35,542 nucleotides of DNA from Planctomycetota bacterium (GTDB taxonomy: Bacteria > Planctomycetota > UBA1135 > GCA-002686595): contig JAEUIA010000066.1 of NCBI GenBank assembly GCA_016795245.1, forward strand, positions 1 to 35,542, written 5' to 3'. Shown one piece after another: positions 27,158 through 35,542 of this stretch. How positions within the stretch are numbered: the stretch's first letter is position 1; each line of letters begins with the position of its first letter. Under the pieces are notes generated by a model that was not told the DNA's origin, did not search any database, and saw only the letters and a program-made list of their open reading frames with translations. Made by a program: the position numbers and the translations under genes.

Positions 27158-29494
27158 TCAGTGCGACCAGTCCACTGCCAGGCCGTTCGTCAAGTTGAAG
27201 GTCGACGCCGTGCAGAAGCTCGTGTTCGCGTCGCGGTACCACGCCTGATAGGTCCTGAATCCGCCCGCGGCAGGCACCCCTCCGAGTGAGCTGATCGTGA
27301 AGGGCGCGTTCGCGCTCGTCCCGGCAGCGAAAACGACAGCCAGTCGCGTGATCGTCCCCTGCGCGCAGAAGAGCCCGTCTCCAAACGCCGCTCCGGCTGT
27401 CTGCAGCGTGCCTTGGAAGAAGAGACACGGTGCACCGGGCGGAAGGTTGGCGGCCTGGAGTTGAAGGTAGTCGCTCGTGGTCGAGGCGGTGCCCGCGATC
27501 TGCCACAGCCTCGCTCCGGCCGCAGATGCAGAATGCGCGCAACCGAACGCGGTAGCGCCTGAGTTGCCGCACGGGCAGGGCGTCCCGGTCCCGTCGCCGG
27601 AGCAAAAGACACTCACGGTCCCGCCCGTGAACCCGTCGAAGAGCGACCCCGACACGTCGTGATCGGTCGAGTTCTGCGTGATGTCGAACGGGACGAAGTA
27701 GCGCCGCGGCAGGGGAGAGTTGCCGCCGGTCGCGGCCACCTGGCCGTGCAGCACGGGCAGCGAGATGTTGTAGGTGAACACGTGGCCCTGCGCGACCTTC
27801 AGCGCGTTGCCGGAGAGGAACAGGTCGGTGGCGTAGAGGTCGTAGTAGCCGAAGGCCGGCACCTTCTCCGAGTAGGCGACCAGGAAGTGCTGGCCGTCGC
27901 TGTCGACACTCGCGTCGAGCTGGTCGACGGACTGCATTCCGGAATTTTCAAGCAGCGAGAGATCGACGTACTGCAACACGGTCGCCCCGTCGATCGCCAC
28001 CACGCCCACGTCGGCCTGCGTCGCGAGCAGCGGATTCTTGCGGAACACGATCACGTTGCGGTTCGTGCCCGAGAGCGGGCTCGAAACGCTCGGCCCTGTT
28101 TCGAAGAGCAGGCTCGCCGCGACCACGAAGGGCGGATTCACGATCACGCCGTTCCACGCGACGCGCGCCGCGTGGATGTCGGTGAACGTCGACGTGACCG
28201 AGGCGTAGTGCTGCCACGCGATCACCCAACTCGTCGTTCCGTTCGACTTCGAGACGGACACGGCCGAGTCCAGCGCGCCGGGGTCGTGCGGCAGGTAGGT
28301 CGGAGGCAGGAAGATCGAGCCGTTGGCGTCGACGAGCGCGTAACCGATCTCCGTGTCCCCGCCGCCGAGCGTGTGCGTCCACGCCACGCAGGCGTACTTG
28401 AAACCACTGAGCGAGGAATCGCCGCCCACGTCAGGACGGGTCTTGTCGCCGGCGGACGTGCCCCCGATGTTGAACTGGCTGCCGGGGAAGGTGATCGTCG
28501 TGCCGCTCAGGATCGCGATGCGCCCCCACACGCCCTTGGGCACGCTGGTCGACTGCTCGGCCACCACGATCATGCGATCGGAGGGCGTGATCGTGGCGCA
28601 GCGCGGCGCGGTCCACGAATTCGAGGTGAAATCGATCCAGTCACCCGGGGCCGCGACGCCGCTCGAACTCATCTGGCGCGCGAACACGTCGTTGTCCGTC
28701 GCCGAGAAGGCCACGTTGTAGACCACCAGCCAGGAGCCGTCCGTCGCGCTCCAGGTCGCGTCGGGGGAGAACGTGTCGGACGTCGTGCTGTCGAAGTGCG
28801 TGGTCGTGACGACCGGATCGATCACGAGCGGCAGGCGCGCGCTCGCCACGCAAGCGGCGTCCACGCGGATCACGATTGCACCGTCTTCGAAGTCGGTGGC
28901 CGCCGGAGTGCGCCGCCCGTCCGCGTCGATCACGATCGCCCGGCTGTAGGTGACTCGCCCGAATTCGCCCACGAAAGAGAGCCCGTCGTCGTCCGCGAGC
29001 ACGTCGAGTGCAGTCGTCACCGGGATGCGCAGTTCGAGCGCGCCGCGGACGGGCAGAGTTTCGAACACGAAGGTCTGCTCGATGCTCTCGAGTGCGATCT
29101 CGTAGCGCTCGGTGAACGCTCCGCGCGCGAATTCGAGGCCGGATCCGACGCGGCGCGCCGGCGCGCCGGCATCGAATTCGAGTTCGTTCCCGGCGACACG
29201 AACGCGATCGGGAGAGAACGTGAGCACCTCGTTGTGCGGTTGACGCGGCCCGAAAGCCGGCATGTACTGCGCGCCGCGCGCTCCAAAGCTCGCCTTGTAG
29301 CTCGCGCCGCGCACCCAGACGGCGCCGTCGCCGGGTTCGTCCCACGCGACCCGGTCGAACGGAATCGAGCCCAGGGAAGACAGCGCCGGCCGCGGCGGTG
29401 TTGCGTCCGCCGCACGCACGGTGGTGGACGGTGCGCACAGGGACACGAGGGCCAGCGCGAGGGGGAAGGCAGGCGGGGGGAGTCGGCGGTTCAT
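27158..29494 (-). CDS. Large secreted protein with planctomycete-type Cys-rich C-terminal domain
   Basis: A 778-residue exported protein of unknown function. A signal peptide (to about residue 28, with VRAAD) is followed by a ~250-residue N-terminal beta-rich domain. A middle region has propeller-like repeats such as SWLVVYNVAFS and FLVAYSE, and the last ~135 residues form a distinct domain. That domain starts FCSGDGTGTPCPCGN, has GCAHS, then GDGLFCAQG and YQAWYRD, and ends LTNGLAVDW. It resembles C-terminal modules on many secreted planctomycete proteins and may act in surface attachment or sorting; that role is an inference. I chose ATG 29494 for the signal peptide, but no Shine-Dalgarno is visible: the upstream mRNA is C-rich. 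It stands alone and diverges from the tricorn-like gene. Confidence 0.8.
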   Translation of the reverse strand: MNRRLPPPAFPLALALVSLCAPSTTVRAADATPPRPALSSLGSIPFDRVAWDEPGDGAVWVRGASYKASFGARGAQYMPAFGPRQPHNEVLTFSPDRVRVAGNELEFDAGAPARRVGSGLEFARGAFTERYEIALESIEQTFVFETLPVRGALELRIPVTTALDVLADDDGLSFVGEFGRVTYSRAIVIDADGRRTPAATDFEDGAIVIRVDAACVASARLPLVIDPVVTTTHFDSTTSDTFSPDATWSATDGSWLVVYNVAFSATDNDVFARQMSSSGVAAPGDWIDFTSNSWTAPRCATITPSDRMIVVAEQSTSVPKGVWGRIAILSGTTITFPGSQFNIGGTSAGDKTRPDVGGDSSLSGFKYACVAWTHTLGGGDTEIGYALVDANGSIFLPPTYLPHDPGALDSAVSVSKSNGTTSWVIAWQHYASVTSTFTDIHAARVAWNGVIVNPPFVVAASLLFETGPSVSSPLSGTNRNVIVFRKNPLLATQADVGVVAIDGATVLQYVDLSLLENSGMQSVDQLDASVDSDGQHFLVAYSEKVPAFGYYDLYATDLFLSGNALKVAQGHVFTYNISLPVLHGQVAATGGNSPLPRRYFVPFDITQNSTDHDVSGSLFDGFTGGTVSVFCSGDGTGTPCPCGNSGATAFGCAHSASAAGARLWQIAGTASTTSDYLQLQAANLPPGAPCLFFQGTLQTAGAAFGDGLFCAQGTITRLAVVFAAGTSANAPFTISSLGGVPAAGGFRTYQAWYRDANTSFCTASTFNLTNGLAVDWSH

Positions 29495-29728
29495 GGGGGC
29501 GAGGGGGAGGCTCGCTCGCTCCGGCGACCATCGCCCGGAGGGTAGAGCACTCCAGACTCGGATCTGCGCGCCGGCGCGCTGGACGACAGGAATTCCGCGG
29601 AATCCTCCCGAGTCCGCACGCGCCTGCGATGGAACCGTGAATCGCCGCGCGCCGCTCCCTATCCTGGCACGCGTCGCTTTCCGCACCATCCCCCTGCGCC
29701 CCGCGCGCAACGCCCCTGGAACTCCCTC

Positions 29729-32700
29729 ATGCTGCTAGCCGTCCTTGCACTGGCCCTCCTGGCTCCGGCCACTCCGGCCCAGACGAAGCTCCTGCGCTTT
29801 CCCGACGTCCACGGCGACAAGGTCGCGTTCTGCTACGCGGGCGATCTGTGGGTGGCGGCGAGTTCGGGCGGGACCGCGGCGCGCTTGACGGCGCACCCGG
29901 GGCTGGAGCTGTTCCCGAAGTTCTCGCCCGACGGCGCGTGGATCGCGTTCACGGGGCAGTACGACGGCGACGAACAGGTGTACGTCATGCCGTCCTCGGG
30001 CGGCGTGCCGAAGCAACTCACGTTCTATCCGGCGCGCGGTCCGCTGCCGCAGCGTTGGGGCTACGACAACCAGGTGTACGGCTGGACGCGCGACGGCAAG
30101 GCGATCTTGTTTCGCTCGATGCGCGACGGCTGGGACTTGACCGACACGCGGCTTTTCACCGTGCCGATCGAAGGCGGTCTGCCGACGCCGCTCGCGATGC
30201 CGGTCTCGGGCGGAGGTGATCTCTCGCCCGACGGACAGCGCGCGGTCTACTCGCCGCTGACGCGCGATTTCCGTTCGTGGAAGCGCTACCAGGGCGGTTG
30301 GGCGCAGGACCTCTACATCTTCGACCTGAAGACGGCGAAGCTCGAACCAGTCGCGAACCATCCGCGCACCGAGCGCGACCCGATGTGGATCGGGAACAAG
30401 ATCTACTTCGTCTCCGACCGCGACGGGACGCTCAACCTGTTCGAGTGGGACATCGAGAAGAAGTCCACGACTCAGCTCACGACGAACAAGGAATGGGACG
30501 TGCGCTGGGCTTCGCGCGGCGAGGACGGCGAGATCGTGTACGAACTCGACGGCGAACTGCACATCTTCGACACCCAGGCGAAGAGCGATCGCAAGCTGCA
30601 GATCAAGGTGCCCGACGACGGCGTGAGCTCGCGCCCCGCGCGCGTCTCGGCGCAAGGCGACATCGAGAGCTTCTCGCTTTCACCCAAGGGCGAACGCGCG
30701 CTGGTCGTCGCGCGCGGCGATGTGTTCACCTTGCCGATCGAGAAGGGCAGCGTGCGCAACCTGACGCACAGCTCGAACGCGCACGATCGTGTGGCCGAGT
30801 GGTCGCCCGACGGCACGCGCGTGGCGTACATCAGCGACGCGAGCGGCGAGGAGGAGATCTGGGTCGTCGCGCAGGACGGCGCCACGCCCCCGCGGCGCCT
30901 CACGACGTATTCGACGATGCGCAAGGACAGCCTGCGCTGGTCGCCCGATTCGAAGTCGATCGCCTACGAAGACAAGAGCGGTCGCCTGTTCCACCTCGGC
31001 GTCGACTCGCTGGTCTCGACCTTGGTCGCGCGCGATCGCGGCGGCAACGTTTCGGACTACACCTGGTCGCCGGATTCGGGTTGGCTGGCGTTCTCGCTGG
31101 CGGACGAGACGGGTTTCCGCTCGCTGTACGTGTGGAACGTCGCCGAGAAGGCGCTGACGCGCGTGACGGGCGAACTGTTCAACGAATCCGAACCCGTATG
31201 GGATCCGTCGGGCGATTTCCTGTGGTACCTCTCGGACCGCGAATTCGCGCCGCAGTTGATGGGCCTGGAGTGGAACTTCGCCGTCAACCGCACGACCTGC
31301 ATCTACGGGCTCGCGCTGCGGCGCGACGTCAAGCATCCCTTCGCGCCCGAGAGCGACGAAGTCACGGTGCAGAAGGCCGAGGGTGAGAAGGACGCCGACA
31401 AGCAGGCGGCCGACGCGAAGCAGGACGGCGCCAAGAAGGACGATGCGCCCAAGCCCGTCGCCATCGATCTCGAAGGCCTCGCCGAGCGCGTCGTGCGCGT
31501 GCCGGTGGAGCCGGACAACTACAACGGGCTCTCGGCCAACAAGGACACGCTCTTCTACACGAAGAGCGGCGCTTTCTACTACGGCCGCGAGAGCGAGTCG
31601 AAGACCGTGTTGATGGCGTTCTCGAAGAAGGACCGCAAGGCGTCGGTGCTCGTGGACGATTGCAGCGGCTACGAGCTGTCGGCCGACGGTTCGAAGATCC
31701 TGGCGCGCTCTGGTCGTTCCTTCGGGCTGTACGACGCTTCGTCGAAGGGCAAGGACTCCAAGAAGGACGTCTCGACTGCGGACCTGTATGTCGAGCGCGT
31801 GCCGAAGGAGGAGTGGCGCGTCGCGTTCTTCGAAGTCTGGCGCCGCTTCCGCGACTACTTCTACGCGCCCAACATGCACGGTTACGACTGGGATTTGCTG
31901 CGCCAGCAGTACGAACCGTTGCTCGAGCACGTCGGGCACCGCGCGGACTTGAACTACGTCATCAGCGAGATGATCGCCGAACTGAACGTCGGCCACGCCT
32001 ACGTCACCGGCGGGGATTGGGATGCGCCGGCGCGGCCTCAAGTGGCGCTCTTCGGCGGACGGGTCACGTTCGATCCGGCTGTGAAACGCTTCCAGTTGAC
32101 GCGCATCCTGCGCGGGCAGAATGAAGAGGATCGCTACCGTTCGCCGCTGACCGAGGTGGGTGTCGACGCCAAGGTCGGCGATTGGCTGCTCGCGATCGAC
32201 GGCGTCGAGCTGCAGCCGAACGACGATCCCTACCGGCTCCTGCGCCACAAGGCCGATCGCGCGATCGAGTTCACGCTCAACGCGAACCCGACCATGGACG
32301 GCGCGCGCAAGGTCGTTTTCAAGCCGATTTCCTCCGAGGCGGATCTCTTCTACCTGGAGTTCGTGCTCGCAAACCGCGAGCGCGTCGACAAACTCTCGAA
32401 CGGCAGGCTCGCGTACATCCACATCCCCGACATGGGCGCCGACGGCATCCGTGAGTTCATCAAGTGGTACTACGGTCAGACGCGCAAGGAAGGCTTGATC
32501 GTCGACGACCGCAACAACGGCGGCGGCAACGTCAGCCAGATGTTGATCGAACGCTTGCGCCGGGTCGTGCTGGCGACGGACTTCTCACGCAACTCGGACT
32601 TCACCGGCACCTATCCGCAGGTCGTGTTCCACGGTCCGATGGCGTGCCTCATCAACGAGAACTCGGCTTCCGACGGCGACATCTTCCCGTGGATGTTCCA

Positions 32701-33010
32701 GAATGCGGGGCTCGGCCCGGTGATCGGCAAGCGCAGTTGGGGCGGCGTCGTCGGCATCACGAATCACGGTCCGCTGATCGACGGCGGCACGGTCAACGTG
32801 CCCGAGTTCGGCCACGCGGATGCGAACGGACAGTGGGCCGTCGAAGGCCACGGCGTCGATCCCGACATCGTGGTCGACAACGATGCGACGTCGGTGGTCG
32901 CCGGGCGCGATCCGCAGCTCGAGCGCGCCGTGCAAGAGGTCCTGAAGGCCGTCGAAACGCGCAAACAGAAGCTTCCGGGTCGCCCCAGCGATCCGGTCAA
33001 GACGCGCTGA
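29729..33010 (+). CDS. Secreted tricorn-like serine protease (S41 family)
   Basis: A 1093-residue protease. A short signal peptide (cleavage near PAQ, about residue 18) is followed by two beta-propellers from about 20-330 and 330-690 with TolB-like blades (SPDGAWIAFTG, SPDGTRVAYIS, SPDSGWLAFSL). A Lys/Asp/Ala-rich linker lies at about 549-580, then come the C1, PDZ (around 800-870) and C2 protease parts. Expected catalytic residues are His756, Ser981 in NENSASDGDIF and Glu1039 in VEGHG. Ser-to-Glu spacing is 58, as in Thermoplasma tricorn (Ser965/Glu1023). The serine that precedes the histidine in Thermoplasma (Ser745) is Gly755 here. Tricorn trims peptides; an exported version would act on peptides outside the cytoplasm. 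It leads the gene set ending at 35209. Confidence 0.93.
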   Translation: MLLAVLALALLAPATPAQTKLLRFPDVHGDKVAFCYAGDLWVAASSGGTAARLTAHPGLELFPKFSPDGAWIAFTGQYDGDEQVYVMPSSGGVPKQLTFYPARGPLPQRWGYDNQVYGWTRDGKAILFRSMRDGWDLTDTRLFTVPIEGGLPTPLAMPVSGGGDLSPDGQRAVYSPLTRDFRSWKRYQGGWAQDLYIFDLKTAKLEPVANHPRTERDPMWIGNKIYFVSDRDGTLNLFEWDIEKKSTTQLTTNKEWDVRWASRGEDGEIVYELDGELHIFDTQAKSDRKLQIKVPDDGVSSRPARVSAQGDIESFSLSPKGERALVVARGDVFTLPIEKGSVRNLTHSSNAHDRVAEWSPDGTRVAYISDASGEEEIWVVAQDGATPPRRLTTYSTMRKDSLRWSPDSKSIAYEDKSGRLFHLGVDSLVSTLVARDRGGNVSDYTWSPDSGWLAFSLADETGFRSLYVWNVAEKALTRVTGELFNESEPVWDPSGDFLWYLSDREFAPQLMGLEWNFAVNRTTCIYGLALRRDVKHPFAPESDEVTVQKAEGEKDADKQAADAKQDGAKKDDAPKPVAIDLEGLAERVVRVPVEPDNYNGLSANKDTLFYTKSGAFYYGRESESKTVLMAFSKKDRKASVLVDDCSGYELSADGSKILARSGRSFGLYDASSKGKDSKKDVSTADLYVERVPKEEWRVAFFEVWRRFRDYFYAPNMHGYDWDLLRQQYEPLLEHVGHRADLNYVISEMIAELNVGHAYVTGGDWDAPARPQVALFGGRVTFDPAVKRFQLTRILRGQNEEDRYRSPLTEVGVDAKVGDWLLAIDGVELQPNDDPYRLLRHKADRAIEFTLNANPTMDGARKVVFKPISSEADLFYLEFVLANRERVDKLSNGRLAYIHIPDMGADGIREFIKWYYGQTRKEGLIVDDRNNGGGNVSQMLIERLRRVVLATDFSRNSDFTGTYPQVVFHGPMACLINENSASDGDIFPWMFQNAGLGPVIGKRSWGGVVGITNHGPLIDGGTVNVPEFGHADANGQWAVEGHGVDPDIVVDNDATSVVAGRDPQLERAVQEVLKAVETRKQKLPGRPSDPVKTR

Positions 33011-33016
33011 GATCGT

Positions 33017-34135
33017 TTGGCCGCACCCTTGGACGACCGAGATCCCGCGGCGGCGCTGACTGGAGTCAGCGTCGTCGCGTGTTCGGCCAGAGACCGCGAA
33101 GAGCAGGCGCGGCTCTTCAACGCGTGCTTCAAGAAGCGCATCGACGCCGACGGGCTGCGCTGGCGCTACGACCGCAGTCCGCACGGCGCTTCGATCTCGT
33201 TCGTTTCGCGCACGAGTGATCACGGGGCTGTCTCGGGCTACGCCTGTTCACCGCGTCTCGCGTGGGTGCACGGCGACGAGCGCACGCTCGCTGCCGTCGG
33301 TGAGACGGGCGACGTGATGACGCATCCTGCGTGGCGCAAGCGCGGCCTGTTCAGCGCGCTCGATCGCGCTGCGATGGCGGAGTCGCGGACGCGCGGCTGG
33401 CCGGTCGTGTTCGGGTTGCCGAACCAGCGTTCCGCGCACATCTTCGTCGAGTTGGGCTGGCGCGCCGTCGGCACGGTGCGGCCGTGGACCTTCGTGTTCA
33501 GGGCGGATGCCGCGGCGCGCGCCGCACGCAGCCGCGAAGGGCGCTGGAAGGGGCTCACCACCTGGTTGGGCGCGCGCGCGTGCGCAGCGCGGCGCAAGTC
33601 CGAAAGCGCGGCGGCGGCACGCGTGCGCAGCGAGTCGCTCGCACACTTCCCCGAGAGCGTGCTGACGCTCGCGCAGCAGGTGGCAGAGCGGCACGCATGG
33701 ATGGTGCGGCGCGACGCTGCGTACTTGAACTGGCGCTTCATCGACACGCCCTCGCGCCTGCATCGCGCCGTCGGGCTCTATGAGGACGCGGCGCTCGTGG
33801 GTTACGTCGTCGTGCAGGTGCCGCGGCCCGGCACTTTCAACGGCTATCTGGTGGACCTCCTGGCGCGCGATGAGTCCGTCGAACGTGCAGCGGTCGAAGC
33901 CGGATTGCAGGCTCTCGAGAGCGCCGGTGCGTCCTACGCGCAGGCCACCGCGATCGACGGATCGTGGTGGTCACGGCGGCTCGAGGCGAGCGGTTTTCTG
34001 CCGCCGCGCGGTTCGAACCATCTGAGCGTGATCGTGCATCCGCACCAGGCCGACCACCCTCTGGCTGTCGCGGCCATGGATCCCGCGCGCTGGTACCTGA
34101 CGGACGGCGACCGCGACGACGAGACGATGGGGTAG
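33017..34135 (+). CDS. GNAT-family acyltransferase, two-domain
   Basis: A 372-residue protein with a GNAT-like N-terminal half. TGDVMTHPAWRKRGLFSALDRAAM (residues ~95-118) matches the acyl-CoA loop, followed by FGLPNQRSAHIFVELGW, which is typical of the family. A second half from about 215 (YLNWRFIDTPS, VGYVVVQVP, YLVDLLA) looks like a second, degenerate GNAT-type domain. Such two-domain proteins are often found in exopolysaccharide loci, where they acylate a sugar. The start is TTG 33017, 7 bp after the protease stop; an in-frame TTG at 33029 is an alternative. Neither has a strong ribosome site. It lies between the tricorn-like gene and the deacetylase on one probable transcript. Confidence 0.82.
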   Translation: MAAPLDDRDPAAALTGVSVVACSARDREEQARLFNACFKKRIDADGLRWRYDRSPHGASISFVSRTSDHGAVSGYACSPRLAWVHGDERTLAAVGETGDVMTHPAWRKRGLFSALDRAAMAESRTRGWPVVFGLPNQRSAHIFVELGWRAVGTVRPWTFVFRADAAARAARSREGRWKGLTTWLGARACAARRKSESAAAARVRSESLAHFPESVLTLAQQVAERHAWMVRRDAAYLNWRFIDTPSRLHRAVGLYEDAALVGYVVVQVPRPGTFNGYLVDLLARDESVERAAVEAGLQALESAGASYAQATAIDGSWWSRRLEASGFLPPRGSNHLSVIVHPHQADHPLAVAAMDPARWYLTDGDRDDETMG

Positions 34136-34150
34136 GCTTCGACGGGACAG

Positions 34151-35209
34151 ATGGGACTCAAACACAGCCTCAAGCTCGGCCTGCGCAAGTCGTGGTCGAA
34201 GATCGTGTTTCACACCGGCCTCCACCGCGTGATCGACGCGCTCATGCCGCGGCGTCTCACGATCCTCGCCGGGCATTGCGTGCACGCGCCATCCAGCTCA
34301 GGGTTGCCGCCCGACATGACGATTCAGGCCGCCAAGTTGCAGGCGATCCTCGCCTGGCTGGCGCGGCGCTACGATGTGGTCACCGTCGGCGTGGGAGTCG
34401 AACGCCTGGAGCAGGCCGGCAAGCGCAGCCTGGTCGCGCTCTCGATGGACGACGGCTACAAGGACAACCGCACGCATCTCCTTCCGCTGCTGAAGTCCGT
34501 AGGCGTTTCGGCCACGATCTACCTGGAGACGAAGCCGTTGGATGCACGCGTCCCCAACTGGTCGCACAAGTTCTTCGCGATCCTGGACCGCATGGGTCCG
34601 GCCGATTTCGTGCTGCGGTTCACCGAGATTTCGACGGACACGCGCTCGAATATCCTGATGAACCAACTCGTGTCGCACGGTGAGGTCACGAGCTACCACG
34701 TCAAGCGCATGCTCAAGTACGAAGTGCCGGCCGTGGAGCGCAGCCGGGCGATCGATGTGATGTTCGCTGAGTGTGAGCTCGATGAGCGCGAACTGACCGA
34801 GCGCCTGTATATGACCTGGGACGACGCGCGTGCACTACGTGATGCGGGTATCGAGTTGGGGGGACACACGGTGAACCACGAAATCCTCTCGCGCTTGGAC
34901 GCGGCCGGTGCACGCGCAGAGATCGAAGGCTCGCGCCTGGCGATCACGCGGGAGTTGGGTGCGGCGCCGGAGAGCTTCGCTTATCCGTTTGGGCGCGCAT
35001 GGGATTGGAACGACGAGACAGTGCGCGTTGCGCGTGAGTCGGGGTGGAAGTCGGCGGTGACGACGAATGCGGGGACGAATCAGCGGGGCGGAGATGTGTT
35101 GCGGTTGAAGCGCATCATGATCGATGAGCATGCGGATCTGGCGGAGATCGTGACGCATGTGTGTGGGGGATTTGACGTGTGGCGGCGGGTGGGGGTCGAT
35201 CTCGCATGA
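34151..35209 (+). CDS. Polysaccharide deacetylase (NodB/CE4 family)
   Basis: A 352-residue protein with NodB-homology motifs: SMDDGYKDN at about 98-106 (motif 1, Asp100 and Asp101) and HTVNH at 239-243 (motif 2, zinc-binding histidines), then FAYPFGR near 280 (motif 3). The family removes N- or O-acetyl groups from glycans such as chitooligosaccharides, peptidoglycan or exopolysaccharide. A ~120-residue insert separates motifs 1 and 2, as in several polysaccharide-associated members. There is no signal peptide, so it may be cytoplasmic or membrane-associated. ATG 34151 is preceded by GGGACAG. The last ~70 codons shift to strongly G-rich, G/T-ending codons, and the stop lies about 5 bp from an IS inverted repeat. 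Confidence 0.9.
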   Translation: MGLKHSLKLGLRKSWSKIVFHTGLHRVIDALMPRRLTILAGHCVHAPSSSGLPPDMTIQAAKLQAILAWLARRYDVVTVGVGVERLEQAGKRSLVALSMDDGYKDNRTHLLPLLKSVGVSATIYLETKPLDARVPNWSHKFFAILDRMGPADFVLRFTEISTDTRSNILMNQLVSHGEVTSYHVKRMLKYEVPAVERSRAIDVMFAECELDERELTERLYMTWDDARALRDAGIELGGHTVNHEILSRLDAAGARAEIEGSRLAITRELGAAPESFAYPFGRAWDWNDETVRVARESGWKSAVTTNAGTNQRGGDVLRLKRIMIDEHADLAEIVTHVCGGFDVWRRVGVDLA

Positions 35210-35213
35210 TTTC

Positions 35214-35241
35214 AGCTCAAACTGGCCCCGTTTGGTGTTGC
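35214..35241. repeat. IS terminal inverted repeat, left end
   Basis: The core CAAACTGGCCCC at 35218-35229 is the exact reverse complement of 237-248, and several flanking positions also match (TT, G, TGT after the core). It marks the start of the second IS copy, about 5 bp after the deacetylase stop and about 100 bp before the transposase start. Confidence 0.75.
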
Positions 35242-35338
35242 TAGCTCGCTCAGAACTGCCTGAATTTCCGCAACCGCGTCCACTTCTGCTCGTCGTGATG
35301 TCTGGCGGCACCATCTCCGTGTCGCCCAGGACACACCG

Positions 35339-35542
35339 ATGGACATCGAAAACCCGTACCCGCGCGGCTTCTGGCGCTTCCAGCCTCCGCGCTGCCCGCA
35401 TGACGCTTGCCCGACGCGGCAGGATCGCAACACACCCTTCCGTTGGCAGCACAAGGGCCGCTATCAACGCCGTTGCGATCGCCGCTTCGTGCAGCGCTTC
35501 CTGTGTCTCGCTTGCATGCGCACGTTCTCGGTGCAGACGTTT
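35339..35542 (+). CDS. Transposase, N-terminal zinc-ribbon fragment (3' truncated by window edge)
   Basis: The first 68 residues of a probable transposase. Cys19 and Cys24 (RCPHDAC) with Cys56 and Cys59 (CLAC) form a C-x4-C...C-x2-C zinc ribbon in a very basic context, ending RTFSVQTF. Such N-terminal zinc ribbons bind the IS ends in IS1-like and related DDE transposases. ATG 35339 has AGGA about eight bases upstream. The catalytic part is outside the window. The C-terminal fragment at 2-223 is probably the other end of the same type of protein. Confidence 0.68.
   Translation, partial: MDIENPYPRGFWRFQPPRCPHDACPTRQDRNTPFRWQHKGRYQRRCDRRFVQRFLCLACMRTFSVQTF

Larger units (their letters stand above)
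35214..35542 (+). mobile_element. Left end of an insertion sequence (partial)
   Basis: The 5' part of an IS element that continues beyond the window. It comprises the inverted repeat, a ~100-bp leader with no gene, and the first 68 codons of a transposase. It points the same way as the IS end at the start of the window, so the two are in direct orientation. They may be two copies, or one copy cut by the window ends. Confidence 0.72.

Overview
The window is a GC-rich, gene-dense stretch of bacterial chromosome that most resembles a planctomycete. The best evidence is a secreted protein ending in a Cys-rich 'FCSGDG...LTNG' C-terminal domain, a second secreted enzyme with a related-looking C-terminal extension, a secreted tricorn-type protease and many GTG/TTG starts. 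The phylum assignment is an inference from protein style; no rRNA or tRNA gene is present.

Layout. (1) 1-251: right end of an insertion sequence (transposase C-terminus plus terminal inverted repeat). (2) 265-7497, minus strand: eight tightly coupled genes. A PhnD-like lipoprotein, a PhnC-like ATPase and two PhnE-like permeases form an importer; two ABC-2 type ATPase/permease pairs follow in the same apparent operon. (3) 7733-12522, plus strand: an exported, PaoABC-like molybdenum hydroxylase (TAT-tagged 2Fe-2S subunit, molybdopterin subunit, FAD subunit with a Cys cluster), then an 81-residue Cys-rich protein and a DUF1326-like protein, closed by a strong hairpin terminator. (4) 12681-13703, minus: a secreted protein of unknown function. 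(5) 14092-17074, plus: an hsp20-lon proteostasis operon. (6) 17065-18732, minus: a secreted di-heme cytochrome c peroxidase/MauG-like protein. (7) 18972-21178, plus: an OmpR-type response regulator and its histidine kinase. (8) 21180-22397, minus: an ArsB/NhaD-superfamily anion permease. (9) 22485-27079: two GT4 glycosyltransferases, a DUF2203-like protein on the opposite strand, and a B12-binding-type radical SAM enzyme. (10) 27158-29494, minus: a large secreted protein. (11) 29729-35209, plus: a tricorn-like protease, a GNAT-family acyltransferase and a polysaccharide deacetylase. (12) 35214-35542: left end of a second IS copy, in the same orientation as the first, with the matching inverted repeat.

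How it works together. The GT4 enzymes, acyltransferase, deacetylase and radical SAM protein look like parts of a cell-surface glycan or lipid programme. The Mo hydroxylase cluster looks like a self-contained periplasmic oxidoreductase with two uncharacterised accessory proteins. The minus-strand transport operon joins uptake (Phn-type) and export or membrane remodelling (ABC-2) in one transcript, with no phosphonate-degrading enzyme in view. The two IS ends in direct orientation make the window either an IS-bounded segment, a circle opened inside one IS copy, or a contig broken at a repeat. I saw no CRISPR array, phage module, tRNA, rRNA or recognisable riboswitch.
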